NCBI RefSeq assembly: GCF_040396155.1
Contig: NZ_JBEBOY010000012.1
Location: 22,565 to 86,564, forward strand
DNA: 64,000 nt
Direction of reading: 5' to 3'
DNA from: Tissierella praeacuta_A
Lineage (GTDB): Bacteria > Bacillota > Clostridia > Tissierellales > Tissierellaceae
The notes beneath the pieces are model-generated. The model was not told where the DNA came from. It made no database searches and saw nothing but the letters and a program-made list of their open reading frames with translations. Every line of letters starts with the position of its first letter. Positions within the stretch are counted from its first letter, which is position 1. A program made the position numbers and the translations under genes. Positions 16,176-26,500 of this stretch are shown here, piece after piece.

Positions 16176-16222
16176 CCTATGGCTGTGTAAGACGTCGAGG
16201 ATACGTTAAACATAGCTATAGG
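16176..16222 (-). promoter_or_regulatory. Structured rpsO leader, possible S15 autoregulatory site
   Basis: Between ribF and rpsO, two 13-base arms (16176-16188 and 16210-16222) pair at 11 of 13 positions on the minus-strand transcript. They enclose about 21 bases that contain a further ACGT/ACGT mini-stem. The structure ends about 20 bases before the rpsO ribosome binding site. S15 controls its own mRNA through leader structures in several phyla, which makes this plausible, but I cannot match it to a known consensus by eye. Confidence 0.4.
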
Positions 16223-16268
16223 TAATGTATCATTATTATAGTATCATAATAAGCAATAAATGTAAATA

Positions 16269-17183
16269 TCATTGTTTTAATTTGATCATTTCAATATCTG
16301 TTTTCATTTGCTCTATCAAAGCTTCTTTATTCTCAAATTTAATATCATTTCTAAGGAAATCTAGAAATTCAATCTCTAATATTTTTCCATATATATCTCC
16401 ATTAAAATCTAAAAGATAGGTTTCTATCTTTAGTATATCTTCATTAAAAGTAGGATTATATCCAATATTAGTAGCAGAAGTATACCTTTTACCATCTACT
16501 ATAGTATTAGTCATATATACTCCATTTTTAGGTATTACATAGTTATCAATAGGCTCTATATTAGCCGTTGGAAATCCCAGTTTATTTCCTCTATTCTTAC
16601 CTGGTATAACTTTCCCAGTAATAGAGTAAGGTCTACCTAACATTTTTAAAGATCCAGAAACATTTCCATTAGCTATTAGATTTCTTATATTAGAACTACT
16701 TATAATATCCTCATCTTTATAAATAGGATCTAGTACAATTACATCTATATTATACTTTCTACCAAGCTCTATTAAATACTTAGAATTTCCAGAAGCTTTA
16801 TATCCAAATCTATAATCAAATCCAACTACCAATAGTTTTCCATTCATTTTCTTTATAATGATATCCCTAATAAATTCTTCTCCTGATAATTTCATAATTT
16901 CTTCATTGAAATTCAACATATAAATAATATCTACACCTAAATCCTCAGCAATTTTAAATTTTTGCTGATTATTTGTTATCGTCTTAGGCTTATTATTATC
17001 TATTATAGTTTTAGTATGACTTTTGAATAATAAAAGTGAAGACTTTATACCTAATTCTTTAGATTTAGATACCATAGTTTTAATTAATTGCTGATGACCT
17101 ATATGAATGCCATCGAAATTTCCTAATGCTATAGCTGTATTAAATCTTGTCTCATTATAATTTGATAGTTCAATAATTTCCAT
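16269..17183 (-). CDS. ribF: Bifunctional riboflavin kinase / FAD synthetase
   Basis: RibF phosphorylates riboflavin to FMN and adenylates it to FAD. The 304-residue protein has an N-terminal nucleotidyltransferase domain with ALGNFDGIHIGHQ near residue 20 and the SSSNIR motif near 155. The C-terminal flavokinase domain has GRPYSITGKVIPGKNRG near 175 and FPTANIEP. The ATG at 17183 follows GGGTGG by five bases; a GTG three codons upstream overlaps that site. It sits 10 bp after truB, the standard order. Confidence 0.95.
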   Translation of the reverse strand: MEIIELSNYNETRFNTAIALGNFDGIHIGHQQLIKTMVSKSKELGIKSSLLLFKSHTKTIIDNNKPKTITNNQQKFKIAEDLGVDIIYMLNFNEEIMKLSGEEFIRDIIIKKMNGKLLVVGFDYRFGYKASGNSKYLIELGRKYNIDVIVLDPIYKDEDIISSSNIRNLIANGNVSGSLKMLGRPYSITGKVIPGKNRGNKLGFPTANIEPIDNYVIPKNGVYMTNTIVDGKRYTSATNIGYNPTFNEDILKIETYLLDFNGDIYGKILEIEFLDFLRNDIKFENKEALIEQMKTDIEMIKLKQ

Positions 17184-17193
17184 GTATACCACC

Positions 17194-18084
17194 CTATATT
17201 AATAAAACTTTATTCATCTTTAAGTAAAATTCGGAATCTATGTTGCTAATCTTTCCTATACCAATAAATATATCTTTACAATACACCCTAAGTAATTTGT
17301 CTACCTTATCTTCGTCTATTAAATCAAATCGTAGCACGACACCATTTACTAATTTAGAATATAAGTAATCCGGAACATTAAACTGTTCTAAGTGACCTAA
17401 AGCCTTATCCATAGGAGTAATAATCTTAGAAATTTCTTGTAACTCTAGTTTCCTAATATATTCGATACTATATGAGTCTTCAATTTTAAAATTTCCTGTA
17501 CCTACTCTTAGTAAATATGACATATGTCCATAAGTACCTAAATCCATACCAATATCATCACATAATGTTCTAATATAAGTACCCCTAGAACATTTTGTAT
17601 AAAACATAATCTTCCTATTATCTTCTATGTTTAATATTTTTTGATTGTATATTGTAATATTCCTAGGATTACGTTCAACAGTTTTACCCTCACGTGCCAA
17701 TTCATAAAGTTTTTTACCTTTATATTTTAATGCAGAGTACATAGGTGGTAATTGAGATATATTACCAACATATTTAGACATAGCAGATATAATATCTTCC
17801 TCACTAACATGTTTATTAGAAGAAGATATTATATTTCCATCCATATCTTGAGTATCAGTTCTATATCCTAATGTTAGCTCTCCTATATATTCCTTATCAC
17901 TATCAAGAAGATATTCAGCAATTCTAGTACCTTTCCCTATACAGAGAGGCAATACTCCTGATGCATTCGGATCTAAAGTTCCTGTATGTCCAACCTTTTT
18001 AGTTTTTAATGCCTTTCTTAATAAATTTACAGCATCATGTGATGTCATTCCTTTTGGCTTAAAAAAGTTTATTACACCATTCAT
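17194..18084 (-). CDS. truB: tRNA pseudouridine-55 synthase
   Basis: TruB makes pseudouridine at position 55 of the T-loop in most tRNAs. The 296-residue protein has the motif II nucleophile Asp38 in GHTGTLDPNASGVLP, the KPKGMTSHDAV start, a conserved LPPMYSALKYKGKKLYELAR stretch near residue 115, and SRGTYIRTLCDDIG near 165. The C-terminal PUA-like part is short. It follows nrnA by 8 bp, inside the infB-rbfA-nrnA-truB-ribF run. Confidence 0.96.
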   Translation of the reverse strand: MNGVINFFKPKGMTSHDAVNLLRKALKTKKVGHTGTLDPNASGVLPLCIGKGTRIAEYLLDSDKEYIGELTLGYRTDTQDMDGNIISSSNKHVSEEDIISAMSKYVGNISQLPPMYSALKYKGKKLYELAREGKTVERNPRNITIYNQKILNIEDNRKIMFYTKCSRGTYIRTLCDDIGMDLGTYGHMSYLLRVGTGNFKIEDSYSIEYIRKLELQEISKIITPMDKALGHLEQFNVPDYLYSKLVNGVVLRFDLIDEDKVDKLLRVYCKDIFIGIGKISNIDSEFYLKMNKVLLI

Positions 18085-18092
18085 ATAATCAC

Positions 18093-19061
18093 CTAAAACA
18101 CTTTCTTTAGTTCATCTAAAATTAAATTTTCAGCAATATTTATAGGAGAATTAATAGTACAGCCTGCTGCTCTTATATGTCCCCCACCACTAAAATTAGC
18201 ACAAATAGCAGATACATCTATAAATCTCTTACTTCTCATACTAACTTTAACTTCATCTTCTTTAATTTCTTTGAGTATAATAGCAACCTCTACAGGGGCT
18301 ATTTCTCTTATAAATGAAACTATACCTTCAGCATCCTCTATTTTGGCACTAACCTTATTAGCCATGTCTTGGGTTACTTTTACTAAAGCAACCTTATTAT
18401 CGAAATGCAAATTCAAAGTTTCTAAAGATTTTATAAATAACATAGTTCTTTCTAAACTTTTATTCTGATATAAATTTATATTTATACTACTTTTATCAAT
18501 TCCTATATTTATTAATTCTGCAGCAATTTCATGGGTTTCTGCACTAGTATTATCATACATAAAACTTCCAGTATCTGAACTTATTGCAGTATAAATACAA
18601 GTAGCCATATCTTTATCAATAGAAATATTCATTCTATTGATAAAGTAATATACTAATTCACCAGTAGCAGCTGCATCACTATTTATAATATTTATATGTC
18701 CAAAATTTGTATTGCTAATATGATGGTCAATATTAATTATGGTTTTAGCCCGATTCAATAATTCTTTATTCTGCCCTAATCTATTTTCATCACTAGTATC
18801 TAAAGCAATAAAAACATCTATATCATCTTTATGATTATATTCATTAATTTCACTTATATTTGGAAGAAATAAAAAATCAGAAGGAATATCATCACTCTTA
18901 AGAACAAAAACTCTTTTTTTTATTTTTTTAAGTGCCATCAATAAAGCAAGTGTAGAACCAATATTATCACCATCTGGCTGAACATGAGAGGCAATATATA
19001 TATTTTCACTTTCTTTGATTTTTTCAATTGCTATATCAAATAAAGATTCAATATTATTCAT
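18093..19061 (-). CDS. nrnA: NrnA-type bifunctional oligoribonuclease / pAp phosphatase
   Basis: A DHH/DHHA1 phosphoesterase that degrades nanoRNA (2-5 nt) and dephosphorylates pAp. Signatures are SHVQPDGDNIGS near residue 25, ALDTSDENRLG, the DHH motif in INIDHHISNTNFG near 110, and the DHHA1 glycine cluster FSGGGHIRAAGC near 300. Two starts are possible: the ATG at 19070 is only two bases from AAGGA, while the ATG at 19061 is 11 bases away and overlaps the rbfA stop as ATGAATAA. I prefer 19061 (322 aa), but the choice is open. Its place between rbfA and truB is standard. Confidence 0.92.
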   Translation of the reverse strand: MNNIESLFDIAIEKIKESENIYIASHVQPDGDNIGSTLALLMALKKIKKRVFVLKSDDIPSDFLFLPNISEINEYNHKDDIDVFIALDTSDENRLGQNKELLNRAKTIINIDHHISNTNFGHINIINSDAAATGELVYYFINRMNISIDKDMATCIYTAISSDTGSFMYDNTSAETHEIAAELINIGIDKSSININLYQNKSLERTMLFIKSLETLNLHFDNKVALVKVTQDMANKVSAKIEDAEGIVSFIREIAPVEVAIILKEIKEDEVKVSMRSKRFIDVSAICANFSGGGHIRAAGCTINSPINIAENLILDELKKVF

Positions 19062-19434
19062 CGTTTCCATCTTCCTTAATTATACTAGAATCTTTATTTA
19101 CTTTCTCGATTAGTTTAGACATATATATACCTTGTTCTATTGATTCGTCTAAAATAAAAATTGGTTCTGGAGCATATCTTAAATCAATCCTAGTACTTAT
19201 TTCTTTTCTTATAAATCCTTTTGCACTTTCTAAACCTAATAAGGTATTCTCTTTTTCCTCTTTATTTCCAAACACTGAAACGTAAATCTTTGCATATCTT
19301 AAATCTCTAGTTACTTCTACCTTTGTTATAGTAGTCATAGAATTAACCCTTGGATCTTTAAGACCATTATAAATTAATTCTGAGACCACTCTTTTTACTT
19401 CTTCGGAAATTCGATTAATTCTTTTATTATTCAT
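19054..19434 (-). CDS. rbfA: 30S ribosome-binding factor RbfA
   Basis: RbfA is a KH-fold maturation factor for the 5' end of 16S rRNA and cold adaptation. The 126-residue protein has the family's RINRISEEVKRVVSELI start, DPRVNSMTTITKVEVTRDL near residue 28 and a typical R-Y-A-P-E motif near 90. It lies 16 bp after infB. YlxP, which separates infB and rbfA in Bacillus, is absent. Confidence 0.95.
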   Translation of the reverse strand: MNNKRINRISEEVKRVVSELIYNGLKDPRVNSMTTITKVEVTRDLRYAKIYVSVFGNKEEKENTLLGLESAKGFIRKEISTRIDLRYAPEPIFILDESIEQGIYMSKLIEKVNKDSSIIKEDGNDE

Positions 19435-19450
19435 TTCCCCACCTCTATTT

Positions 19451-21592
19451 CTAAACTTCTTTTAAAACGTAAGCTTCTAGTAAGTCTCCTTCTTTGATGT
19501 CATTATAATTTTCTAGTCCTAATCCTGCTTCATATCCAGATAATACTTCTCTTGCATCGTCTTTAAATCTCTTTAAAGAGGATACATCGCCTTCAAATAC
19601 AACAATATCATTTCTAAGAAGTCTTATTTTGCCATTTCTAGCTATTTTCCCATCTAATACATAAATACCGGCTATGGTACTTCCATTAGGTAATCTAAAT
19701 GTAGCTCTGACTTCTGCCCTTCCTATTATTTCTTCAGCGAATTTTGGTGTATGCATACCCTTAATTGCAGCTTGAATATCCTCAATAGCTTCATAAATTA
19801 CTCTATAGGTCCTAACATCTACTTTTTCTCTTTTAGCTACTTCAATAGCATTTAAATTTGGTCTAACGTTGAAGCCAACAACAATAGCATTTGAAGCAGA
19901 GGCAAGCATAATATCAGATTCAGTGATTCCGCCTACACCACCATGTATAATATTAGTTTTAACTTCATCAGTATCAAGTTTCTCTAGAGATTGTCGCAAT
20001 GCTTCAATAGAACCTCTAACATCACCTTTTATTATAATATTTAAATCCTTAATCTCGCCTAATTTTATTCTTTCAAATAAATCATCTAATGATACCTTTT
20101 GATCTGATCTCATTTGTTCTGCTCGCATAATTTCTTTATTTCTCTCAGCTAAATTCCTGGCCATCTTCTCATCTTCTACTGCATATAACAAATCTCCTGA
20201 ATTTGGAACCTCAGACAATCCCAGTATTACTACTGGCATTGATGGACCAACCTTTTTTACCCTTCTGTTTTTATCATCTAACATAGCTCTAACTCTACCA
20301 AATGAAGAGCCAGAAACAACTGTATCTCCCACTTGCAATGTTCCTTTTTGAACTAATACTGTAGCTAGTGGTCCCTTACCCTTATCAAGTTGTGCTTCTA
20401 CAATTGTACCTATTGCATTTCTATTTGGATTAGCTTTAAGTTCTTGCATTTCTGCAACAAGTAGAATCATTTCTAGTAACTCTTCGATTCCTTGACGATT
20501 TTTAGCAGATACTGGCACTGTTATAGTGTCACCACCCCAGTCTTCTGGAACTAAAGCATTTTCTACTAACTCTTGTTTAATTCTATCTACATTAGCCGTA
20601 GGTTTATCCATTTTATTAATAGCTACAATTATTGGAACATTAGCAGCCTTCGCATGATTTATGGCCTCTATAGTTTGAGGCATAACTCCATCATCTGCTG
20701 CTACAACTAATACAGCAATATCAGTTACCTGTGCACCCCTTGCACGCATAGATGTAAAAGCCTCATGACCTGGAGTATCTAAAAAACATATTTTTTTATT
20801 ATTGATATTTACAGCATAAGCACCTATATGCTGAGTAATTCCACCAGCTTCAGATTTTGTAACACTAGTTTCTTTAATAGCATCTAATAAAGATGTTTTA
20901 CCATGGTCAACATGGCCCATTACTGTTACTATAGGGGCTCTAGTCTTTAAATCTTTAGGATCATCTTCATAATCTAAGTTTAATTCCTCTTCTAATGATA
21001 TAGTATCTTCTTCTGATTCTGATGGTTCCTTTACTTCCAACTCAATACCAAATTCTTCAGCAATTATAATTGCTATATCTGAATCTATAGCCTGATTTTG
21101 ATTTACCATTACACCTAATCCAATTAATTTGGAAATTACTTGAGATGGACTTACATTTATTTTATCTGCTAGATCTTTTACAATGATATTACTTTCAATT
21201 TCTATAACAGCCTCATTCCCTTCTTTATCAATTATATTATCTTCTTCATCTTTATTATTATTCTTTGATTTGCTTTTATTTTTTTGTTTTTTGTTTTTTT
21301 GTTTTATATTATTATTTTCTACTTCTTTAATAGTTTGTTTATCTTTTTCAACATCTATTTCACTGCTTATATTCTTATTAGTTTTTATCTTTTCATCACC
21401 ATTATTAATTTCATCAAGCTTATTTTTCTCTTCCCCATTTGATAATAAAGATTTTATTATTTCTGCTTCTTCATTTTCCAAAGTACTCATATGGTTTCCC
21501 ACATTTATATCTAGTTCAGAAATCTTTTCAATTAAATCCTTACTACTAATTCCCAATTCCCTAGCTAATTCGTATATTCTAATTTTTTTCAT
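19451..21592 (-). CDS. infB: Translation initiation factor IF-2
   Basis: IF-2 is the GTPase that brings fMet-tRNA to the 30S subunit and joins subunits. The 713-residue protein has an N-terminal IF2_N module (RIYELARELGISSKDLIEK), a low-complexity Lys/Asn/Glu linker (about 55-130), a second IF2_N module near 140, and the G domain from about residue 215. The G motifs are GHVDHGKT, GITQHIG, DTPGHEAF, NKMDK and SAK. Domains II-IV follow. It starts at an ATG 37 bp after ylxR; the ylxQ gene usually between them is missing. Confidence 0.98.
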   Translation of the reverse strand: MKKIRIYELARELGISSKDLIEKISELDINVGNHMSTLENEEAEIIKSLLSNGEEKNKLDEINNGDEKIKTNKNISSEIDVEKDKQTIKEVENNNIKQKNKKQKNKSKSKNNNKDEEDNIIDKEGNEAVIEIESNIIVKDLADKINVSPSQVISKLIGLGVMVNQNQAIDSDIAIIIAEEFGIELEVKEPSESEEDTISLEEELNLDYEDDPKDLKTRAPIVTVMGHVDHGKTSLLDAIKETSVTKSEAGGITQHIGAYAVNINNKKICFLDTPGHEAFTSMRARGAQVTDIAVLVVAADDGVMPQTIEAINHAKAANVPIIVAINKMDKPTANVDRIKQELVENALVPEDWGGDTITVPVSAKNRQGIEELLEMILLVAEMQELKANPNRNAIGTIVEAQLDKGKGPLATVLVQKGTLQVGDTVVSGSSFGRVRAMLDDKNRRVKKVGPSMPVVILGLSEVPNSGDLLYAVEDEKMARNLAERNKEIMRAEQMRSDQKVSLDDLFERIKLGEIKDLNIIIKGDVRGSIEALRQSLEKLDTDEVKTNIIHGGVGGITESDIMLASASNAIVVGFNVRPNLNAIEVAKREKVDVRTYRVIYEAIEDIQAAIKGMHTPKFAEEIIGRAEVRATFRLPNGSTIAGIYVLDGKIARNGKIRLLRNDIVVFEGDVSSLKRFKDDAREVLSGYEAGLGLENYNDIKEGDLLEAYVLKEV

Positions 21593-21629
21593 ATTACATA
21601 CCCCCTATTATATTTAAAGGTGATATCTC

Positions 21630-21905
21630 TTATTTTTCTAATTCTGATTGAATTATATCCTTTAGTTTTTCATATATATCATTTGTTACTTCCACCTCTA
21701 AAGCTCTAGAAAACTTTTTACTCTTTTGTGCTAGTTCCAAACACTCAAGATTGGTGCATATATATGCACCTCTTCCATTTATTTTACCATTTAAATCAAT
21801 ATTCGCTTCATTCTCATTATTTTTCACAACTCTTATTAATTCTTTTTTAGGTTTGCCTTCACCACAAGCTATACATTTTCTTAAAGGAATCTTTTTCTTT
21901 TTCAC
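21630..21905 (-). CDS. ylxR: YlxR-family RNA-binding / nucleoid-associated protein
   Basis: A 91-residue basic protein of the YlxR (DUF448) family. The family core RKCIACGEGKPKKELIRVV and NGRGAYICTN are both present. The fold has a conserved CxxC, and members are proposed to act as small regulators or P-loop/RNase P-linked factors. It starts with GTG (21903-21905) after GAGGTG and follows nusA by 11 bp. Confidence 0.92.
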   Translation of the reverse strand: MKKKKIPLRKCIACGEGKPKKELIRVVKNNENEANIDLNGKINGRGAYICTNLECLELAQKSKKFSRALEVEVTNDIYEKLKDIIQSELEK

Positions 21906-21916
21906 ATAATCACCTC

Positions 21917-22963
21917 TTACTCATTATCTTGATTATATTGTGATTCCGATTTTATATCTATTTTCCAATTTGTTAATTTCGCTGCTAATCTGGCATTTTG
22001 GCCTTCCTTTCCTATAGCCAAAGAAAGTTGATAATCCGGAACTACCACAATAGCAGATTTTTCTTTTTCATCAACTATTACATTTACTACCTTAGAAGGA
22101 CTTAAACTATTGGCAATAAATTCTCCTATTTCCTTACTCCAGATTACAATGTCTATTTTTTCACCCTTTAATTCATCTACTATAACTTTTACCCTACTAC
22201 CTTTAAAGCCAACACAAGAACCAAGGGGATCAACATTTGGATCTTTAGAGAAAACTGAAATCTTAGTTCTAGAACCTGCCTCTCTAGCTATTGAATATAT
22301 TTCTACTATTCCATCATTAATTTCAGGAACTTCTAATTCAAATAATCTTTTTATAAGATTAGGATGAGATCTTGACAATATTATTTGAGGTCCCTTTGTT
22401 GTCTTCTTAACTTCAGATATAAGTAATTTTATTCTATCTCCCTGATTATATTCTTCTCCTTCTATTTGTTCGGAAGGTGGTAATATCCCCTCAGTTTTAC
22501 CTAAATCAATATATACATTATTTTTGCTAATTCGTTGAACCAGACCAGTAATTATTTCATTTTCTCTATTTACAAAATCATCATAGATTACATCTCTTTC
22601 TGCATCTCTTATTCGTTGTATAACTACCTGTTTAGCAGTTTGTGCTGCTATTCTACCAAAATCCTTTGGTGTAATCTCTATTTTTATAATATCACCAATT
22701 TGAAACCTATCATCAATTTCTTTTGCATCATCTAAACTTATTTCAAGATATTCATTTTCTATAGTCTCTACTACTTCCTTTAATGCTAATACTTTAACCT
22801 TTCCAGTAGTTCTATCCATTTCGACTTCAACATTTTGAGACGCATTAAAATTCTTTTTATAGCTGGAAATAAGCGCAGATTCTAGGGCATCAAATATTAC
22901 ATCTTTAGAAATGCCCTTCTCTTTTTCTATTTCATGAAGGGCATCAATAAAATCTCCATTCAT
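21917..22963 (-). CDS. nusA: Transcription termination/antitermination factor NusA
   Basis: NusA binds RNA polymerase and nascent RNA to modulate pausing, termination and antitermination. The 348-residue protein has the N-terminal RNAP-binding domain (1-125, with KGISKDVIFDALESAL), an S1 domain (about 135-200, GLVQRISKNNVYIDLG) and two KH domains (about 210-345, with DPLGSCVGFKGSRVK and AIGKEGQNARLAAKLTNWKI). It lacks the C-terminal acidic repeats of proteobacterial forms, as is usual in Firmicutes. It lies 13 bp after rimP. Confidence 0.97.
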   Translation of the reverse strand: MNGDFIDALHEIEKEKGISKDVIFDALESALISSYKKNFNASQNVEVEMDRTTGKVKVLALKEVVETIENEYLEISLDDAKEIDDRFQIGDIIKIEITPKDFGRIAAQTAKQVVIQRIRDAERDVIYDDFVNRENEIITGLVQRISKNNVYIDLGKTEGILPPSEQIEGEEYNQGDRIKLLISEVKKTTKGPQIILSRSHPNLIKRLFELEVPEINDGIVEIYSIAREAGSRTKISVFSKDPNVDPLGSCVGFKGSRVKVIVDELKGEKIDIVIWSKEIGEFIANSLSPSKVVNVIVDEKEKSAIVVVPDYQLSLAIGKEGQNARLAAKLTNWKIDIKSESQYNQDNE

Positions 22964-22976
22964 TCGTTAAACCTCC

Positions 22977-23441
22977 TTAAAATTTAACTGCCAATTTAAT
23001 TAAGGCAATGCTTTGTCTTGATATTTCAATAATTTCATCAATTTCCGTTTTTACTATAATTAGTGTTTCTTCATAAGATTCTAAAGTACCCTCTATTATC
23101 TTTTTACCGTTCATTGGCTCATACAATTTGATTTCGATTTCTTTTCCCAAGTTTCTTTTCAAATCTTTATCGGTTTTTAATGGTCTATCTAATCCTGGAG
23201 ATGAAACCTCTAAATAATATGGTACAGTAATAGGATCTTTTTCATCCAATTTATCACTTAATAACTGACTCATCTTCTGACAATCATCTAAATTTATTCC
23301 ACCAGGCTTATCTAAATACACCCTAAGAAAATGATTGGAACCCTCTTTTACAAATTCCACATCTACTAATTCATATTTTAATTCTTCTGCTAATTCCTCA
23401 GATATTCCTCTAACGATTCCTATAATTCCCTTTTTATTCAA
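22977..23441 (-). CDS. rimP: Ribosome maturation factor RimP
   Basis: RimP assists 30S assembly before S12 incorporation. The 154-residue protein shows the family pattern: ELVDVEFVKEGSNHFLRVYLDKPGGINLDDC split across residues 25-55, then YLEVSSPGLDRPL near 85 and the SH3-like C-terminus. The start is a TTG (23439-23441), six bases after GGAGGTG. It is the first gene after the polC terminator and so probably heads the nusA-infB operon; I could not define its promoter with confidence. Confidence 0.94.
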   Translation of the reverse strand: MNKKGIIGIVRGISEELAEELKYELVDVEFVKEGSNHFLRVYLDKPGGINLDDCQKMSQLLSDKLDEKDPITVPYYLEVSSPGLDRPLKTDKDLKRNLGKEIEIKLYEPMNGKKIIEGTLESYEETLIIVKTEIDEIIEISRQSIALIKLAVKF

Positions 23442-23490
23442 TTAATTCACCTCCATAATAGTTTATTTACATCAATAATTAATTTAAAAT

Positions 23491-23520
23491 AAAAAATCAA
23501 GAGTGGGTTAACCCACTCTT
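23491..23520 (-). terminator. Strong intrinsic terminator after polC
   Basis: A 22-base perfect palindrome (23499-23520; about 9 bp of stem with a GTTAAC-centred loop) lies 54 bases after the polC stop. It is followed on the minus strand by GATTTTTTATTTT. It separates the lipid/isoprenoid/polC unit from the rimP-pnp unit. Confidence 0.88.
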
Positions 23521-23574
23521 TCCCAGAAAAAATTTATTTTTGTCAAATTAATTATATCACAATTTAAGGAAAAA

Positions 23575-26500
23575 TCAAATATTAAAAAGGCTTATTTGAT
23601 TACTTAATGGTAAATCACCTAAACATCCATGATTAGTTAAAACTTCTAATACAGGTTTGCTTACTTTACCACGATTAACTAAATCTTCTACAGATATGAA
23701 TCGTGAGATATTTCTTTCTTCGACAATTTTTCTAGCAACATTTTCACCAAGACCTTCTAAGGATCTAAGTGGTGGTATAATACCCTCTTCATCAATTATA
23801 AATTTATCACTATCTGATTTATAAAGATCTACATTTTGAAACTTATAACCTCTCGCATACATTTCTAAAACAACCTCTAGGACTGTTAATAGGTTCTTTT
23901 CCTTTGCTGTTATGTCACTTCCTAATTCTTCCAGCTCTTCAATCTTCATTCTAACTGTTTCTTTACCTTCAATAACCAAATTTGCATCAAAATCATTTGC
24001 CTTAATAGTAAAATAGGTAGCATAAAAAGCTTCTGGAAAATATACTTTAAAATATGCTATTCTAAAAGACATCATAACATAGGCGGCGGCATGGGCTTTT
24101 GGAAACATATATTTAATTTTTTTACATGAATCTATATACCACTCTGGAATATTTAGACTTCTCATTTCTTCTTCATCTTCTGGCCCTAACCCTTTGCCTT
24201 TCCTAACCTTTTCCATGATTTTAAACGATTTTTTCTTTTCCATTCCTGCATTAATTAAATTTAACATAATATCTTCCCTTGTAGAGATTACTTTACTAAG
24301 AGGTGCAATTTTCTCTTTAACAAGGTTTTGGGCATTATTTATCCATACATCTGTACCATGGGATAATCCACTAATTCTCACTAAATCAGAAAAAGTCTTA
24401 GGTTGAGTTTCAGCAAGCATTTGCCTTACAAACTTAGTTCCAAATTCTGGAATCCCTAAAGTTCCCACTTCACATTTAATATCTTGTCTAGTCACTCCTA
24501 GAGATTCAGTACTTGTAAATAATTTCATAGTTTTTGGTTCATCTAAAGCTATCTTAGTAGAATCGACCCCTGTAATATCCTCAAGCATTCTTATTATAGT
24601 AGGCACATCATGACCGAGAATATCCAGCTTTAATATCCTTCCACTAATGGCATTGTAATCAAAGTGAGTTGTTATTACTCCTGAGCTCTTATCATCTGCT
24701 GGGTACTGAATAGGAGTAAAATCTAGGATATCCTTATATTTTGGAACAATCATAACTCCACCAGGATGCTGACCAGAGGTTCTCTTTATCCCAATACAGC
24801 CTTGAATAAGTCTATTAATCTCTGCTGCATTAACACTAAGACCTCTTTCTTCAAAATATTTTTTAACAAATCCATAGGCAGTTTTATCTGCAATTGTTCC
24901 TATGGTTCCTGCCCTAAACACATAGCCTTCTCCAAATAGTTCCTCAGTATATTTATGTGCTACAGATTGATACTCACCAGCAAAGTTTAAGTCAATATCT
25001 GGTTCTTTATCTCCTTCAAATCCTAAAAAAACCTCAAATGGAATATCATGACCATCTTTATTAAATTTAGTCTGACATTTAGGACATATTTTATCTGGAA
25101 GATCTGCACCGGAACCTACAGAACCATCATCAAAGAATTCACTATATTTACAATTAGGACATATGTAATGTGGTACCAATGGATTTACCTCTGTAATCCC
25201 ACTCATAGTAGCAACAAAAGATGACCCTACAGAACCTCTGGAACCTACTAAGTAACCATCTTCTAAAGACTTCCAGACTAATTTCTGAGCTATTATATAC
25301 ATAACAGCGTAACCATTTTTAATTATAGAATCAAGCTCTCTTTCCAAACGTTTTTCTACAATTTCTGGTAAATGATCTCCATATACTTCTAATGCCTTAT
25401 TATATGTTATCCTTCTTAACTCTTCTTCAGCACCTTCAATAACTGGAGGAAAGGTTCCATCTGGAATTGGTAATATTTCCTCTACCATATCATTTATCAA
25501 ATTAGTATTTTTTATAACTACTTCTTCTGCAATTTCTTTTCCTAAATATGAAAATTCATCTAACATTTCTTCAGTTGTCCTAAAATACAATGGAGGTTGA
25601 ATATCGGCATCTTGAAATTTCTGACCTGACATTAGTATCCTTCTATATATTTCGTCCTCTGGATCTAAAAAATGTACATCACCCGTTGCTACAACAAACT
25701 TTTTATTCTTTCTTCCTAGATTATATATTCTTTTATTTATTTCTCTTAATTGATTTTCATCCTTTAAAATTCCTTCTCTAACTAAATGCATATTGTTTCC
25801 AATAGGCTGAATCTCTAAATAATCATAAAACTTCACAATATTTCTTATTTCATTCATACTCTTATTTTTTATCATTGCTCTATAAAGCTCTCCGGCCTCA
25901 CAAGCACTTCCAATAATTAATCCTTCTCTATTTGTTTCTATAAGAGACTTCGGAATCCTTGGTTTTCTATAAAAATATTTTAAATGAGATTCCGATACTA
26001 GTTTATATAAATTTTTAAGACCAACTAAGTTCTTCGCAATTATTATTATATGAAAGCTCTCATCCTTTGATAGATTTTTATTAGAGTTAAAAGTGTTTAT
26101 CTGTCTAAAATTTATTATATTTTTTTCCTTCAATATATCTAAAATTTTGAGAAATATTTCAGCTGTGGCAGTAGCATCATCTACGGCCCTATGATGATTA
26201 ACTAGACTTACATTTAAATGCTTAGCAACAAGATTTAGTTTATGACTTTTTAAAGAAGGAAATACAGCTCTAGATAATTCTAAAGTATCTAGTACTGGAT
26301 TATCTAATTCCATATTGACTAATTTCATCTTTTCCCTGATAAAACCAACGTCAAAAGAAGCATTATGAGCAACTAAAACATCACCTCCAATAAATTCTAT
26401 AAAATCTAGAATAACTTCTTTAATGGTTGGTTTATTTTTTACCATATCGTCTGTAATACCAGTAAGATTAGTAATAAACTCTGGTATAGCTCTCTCTGGA

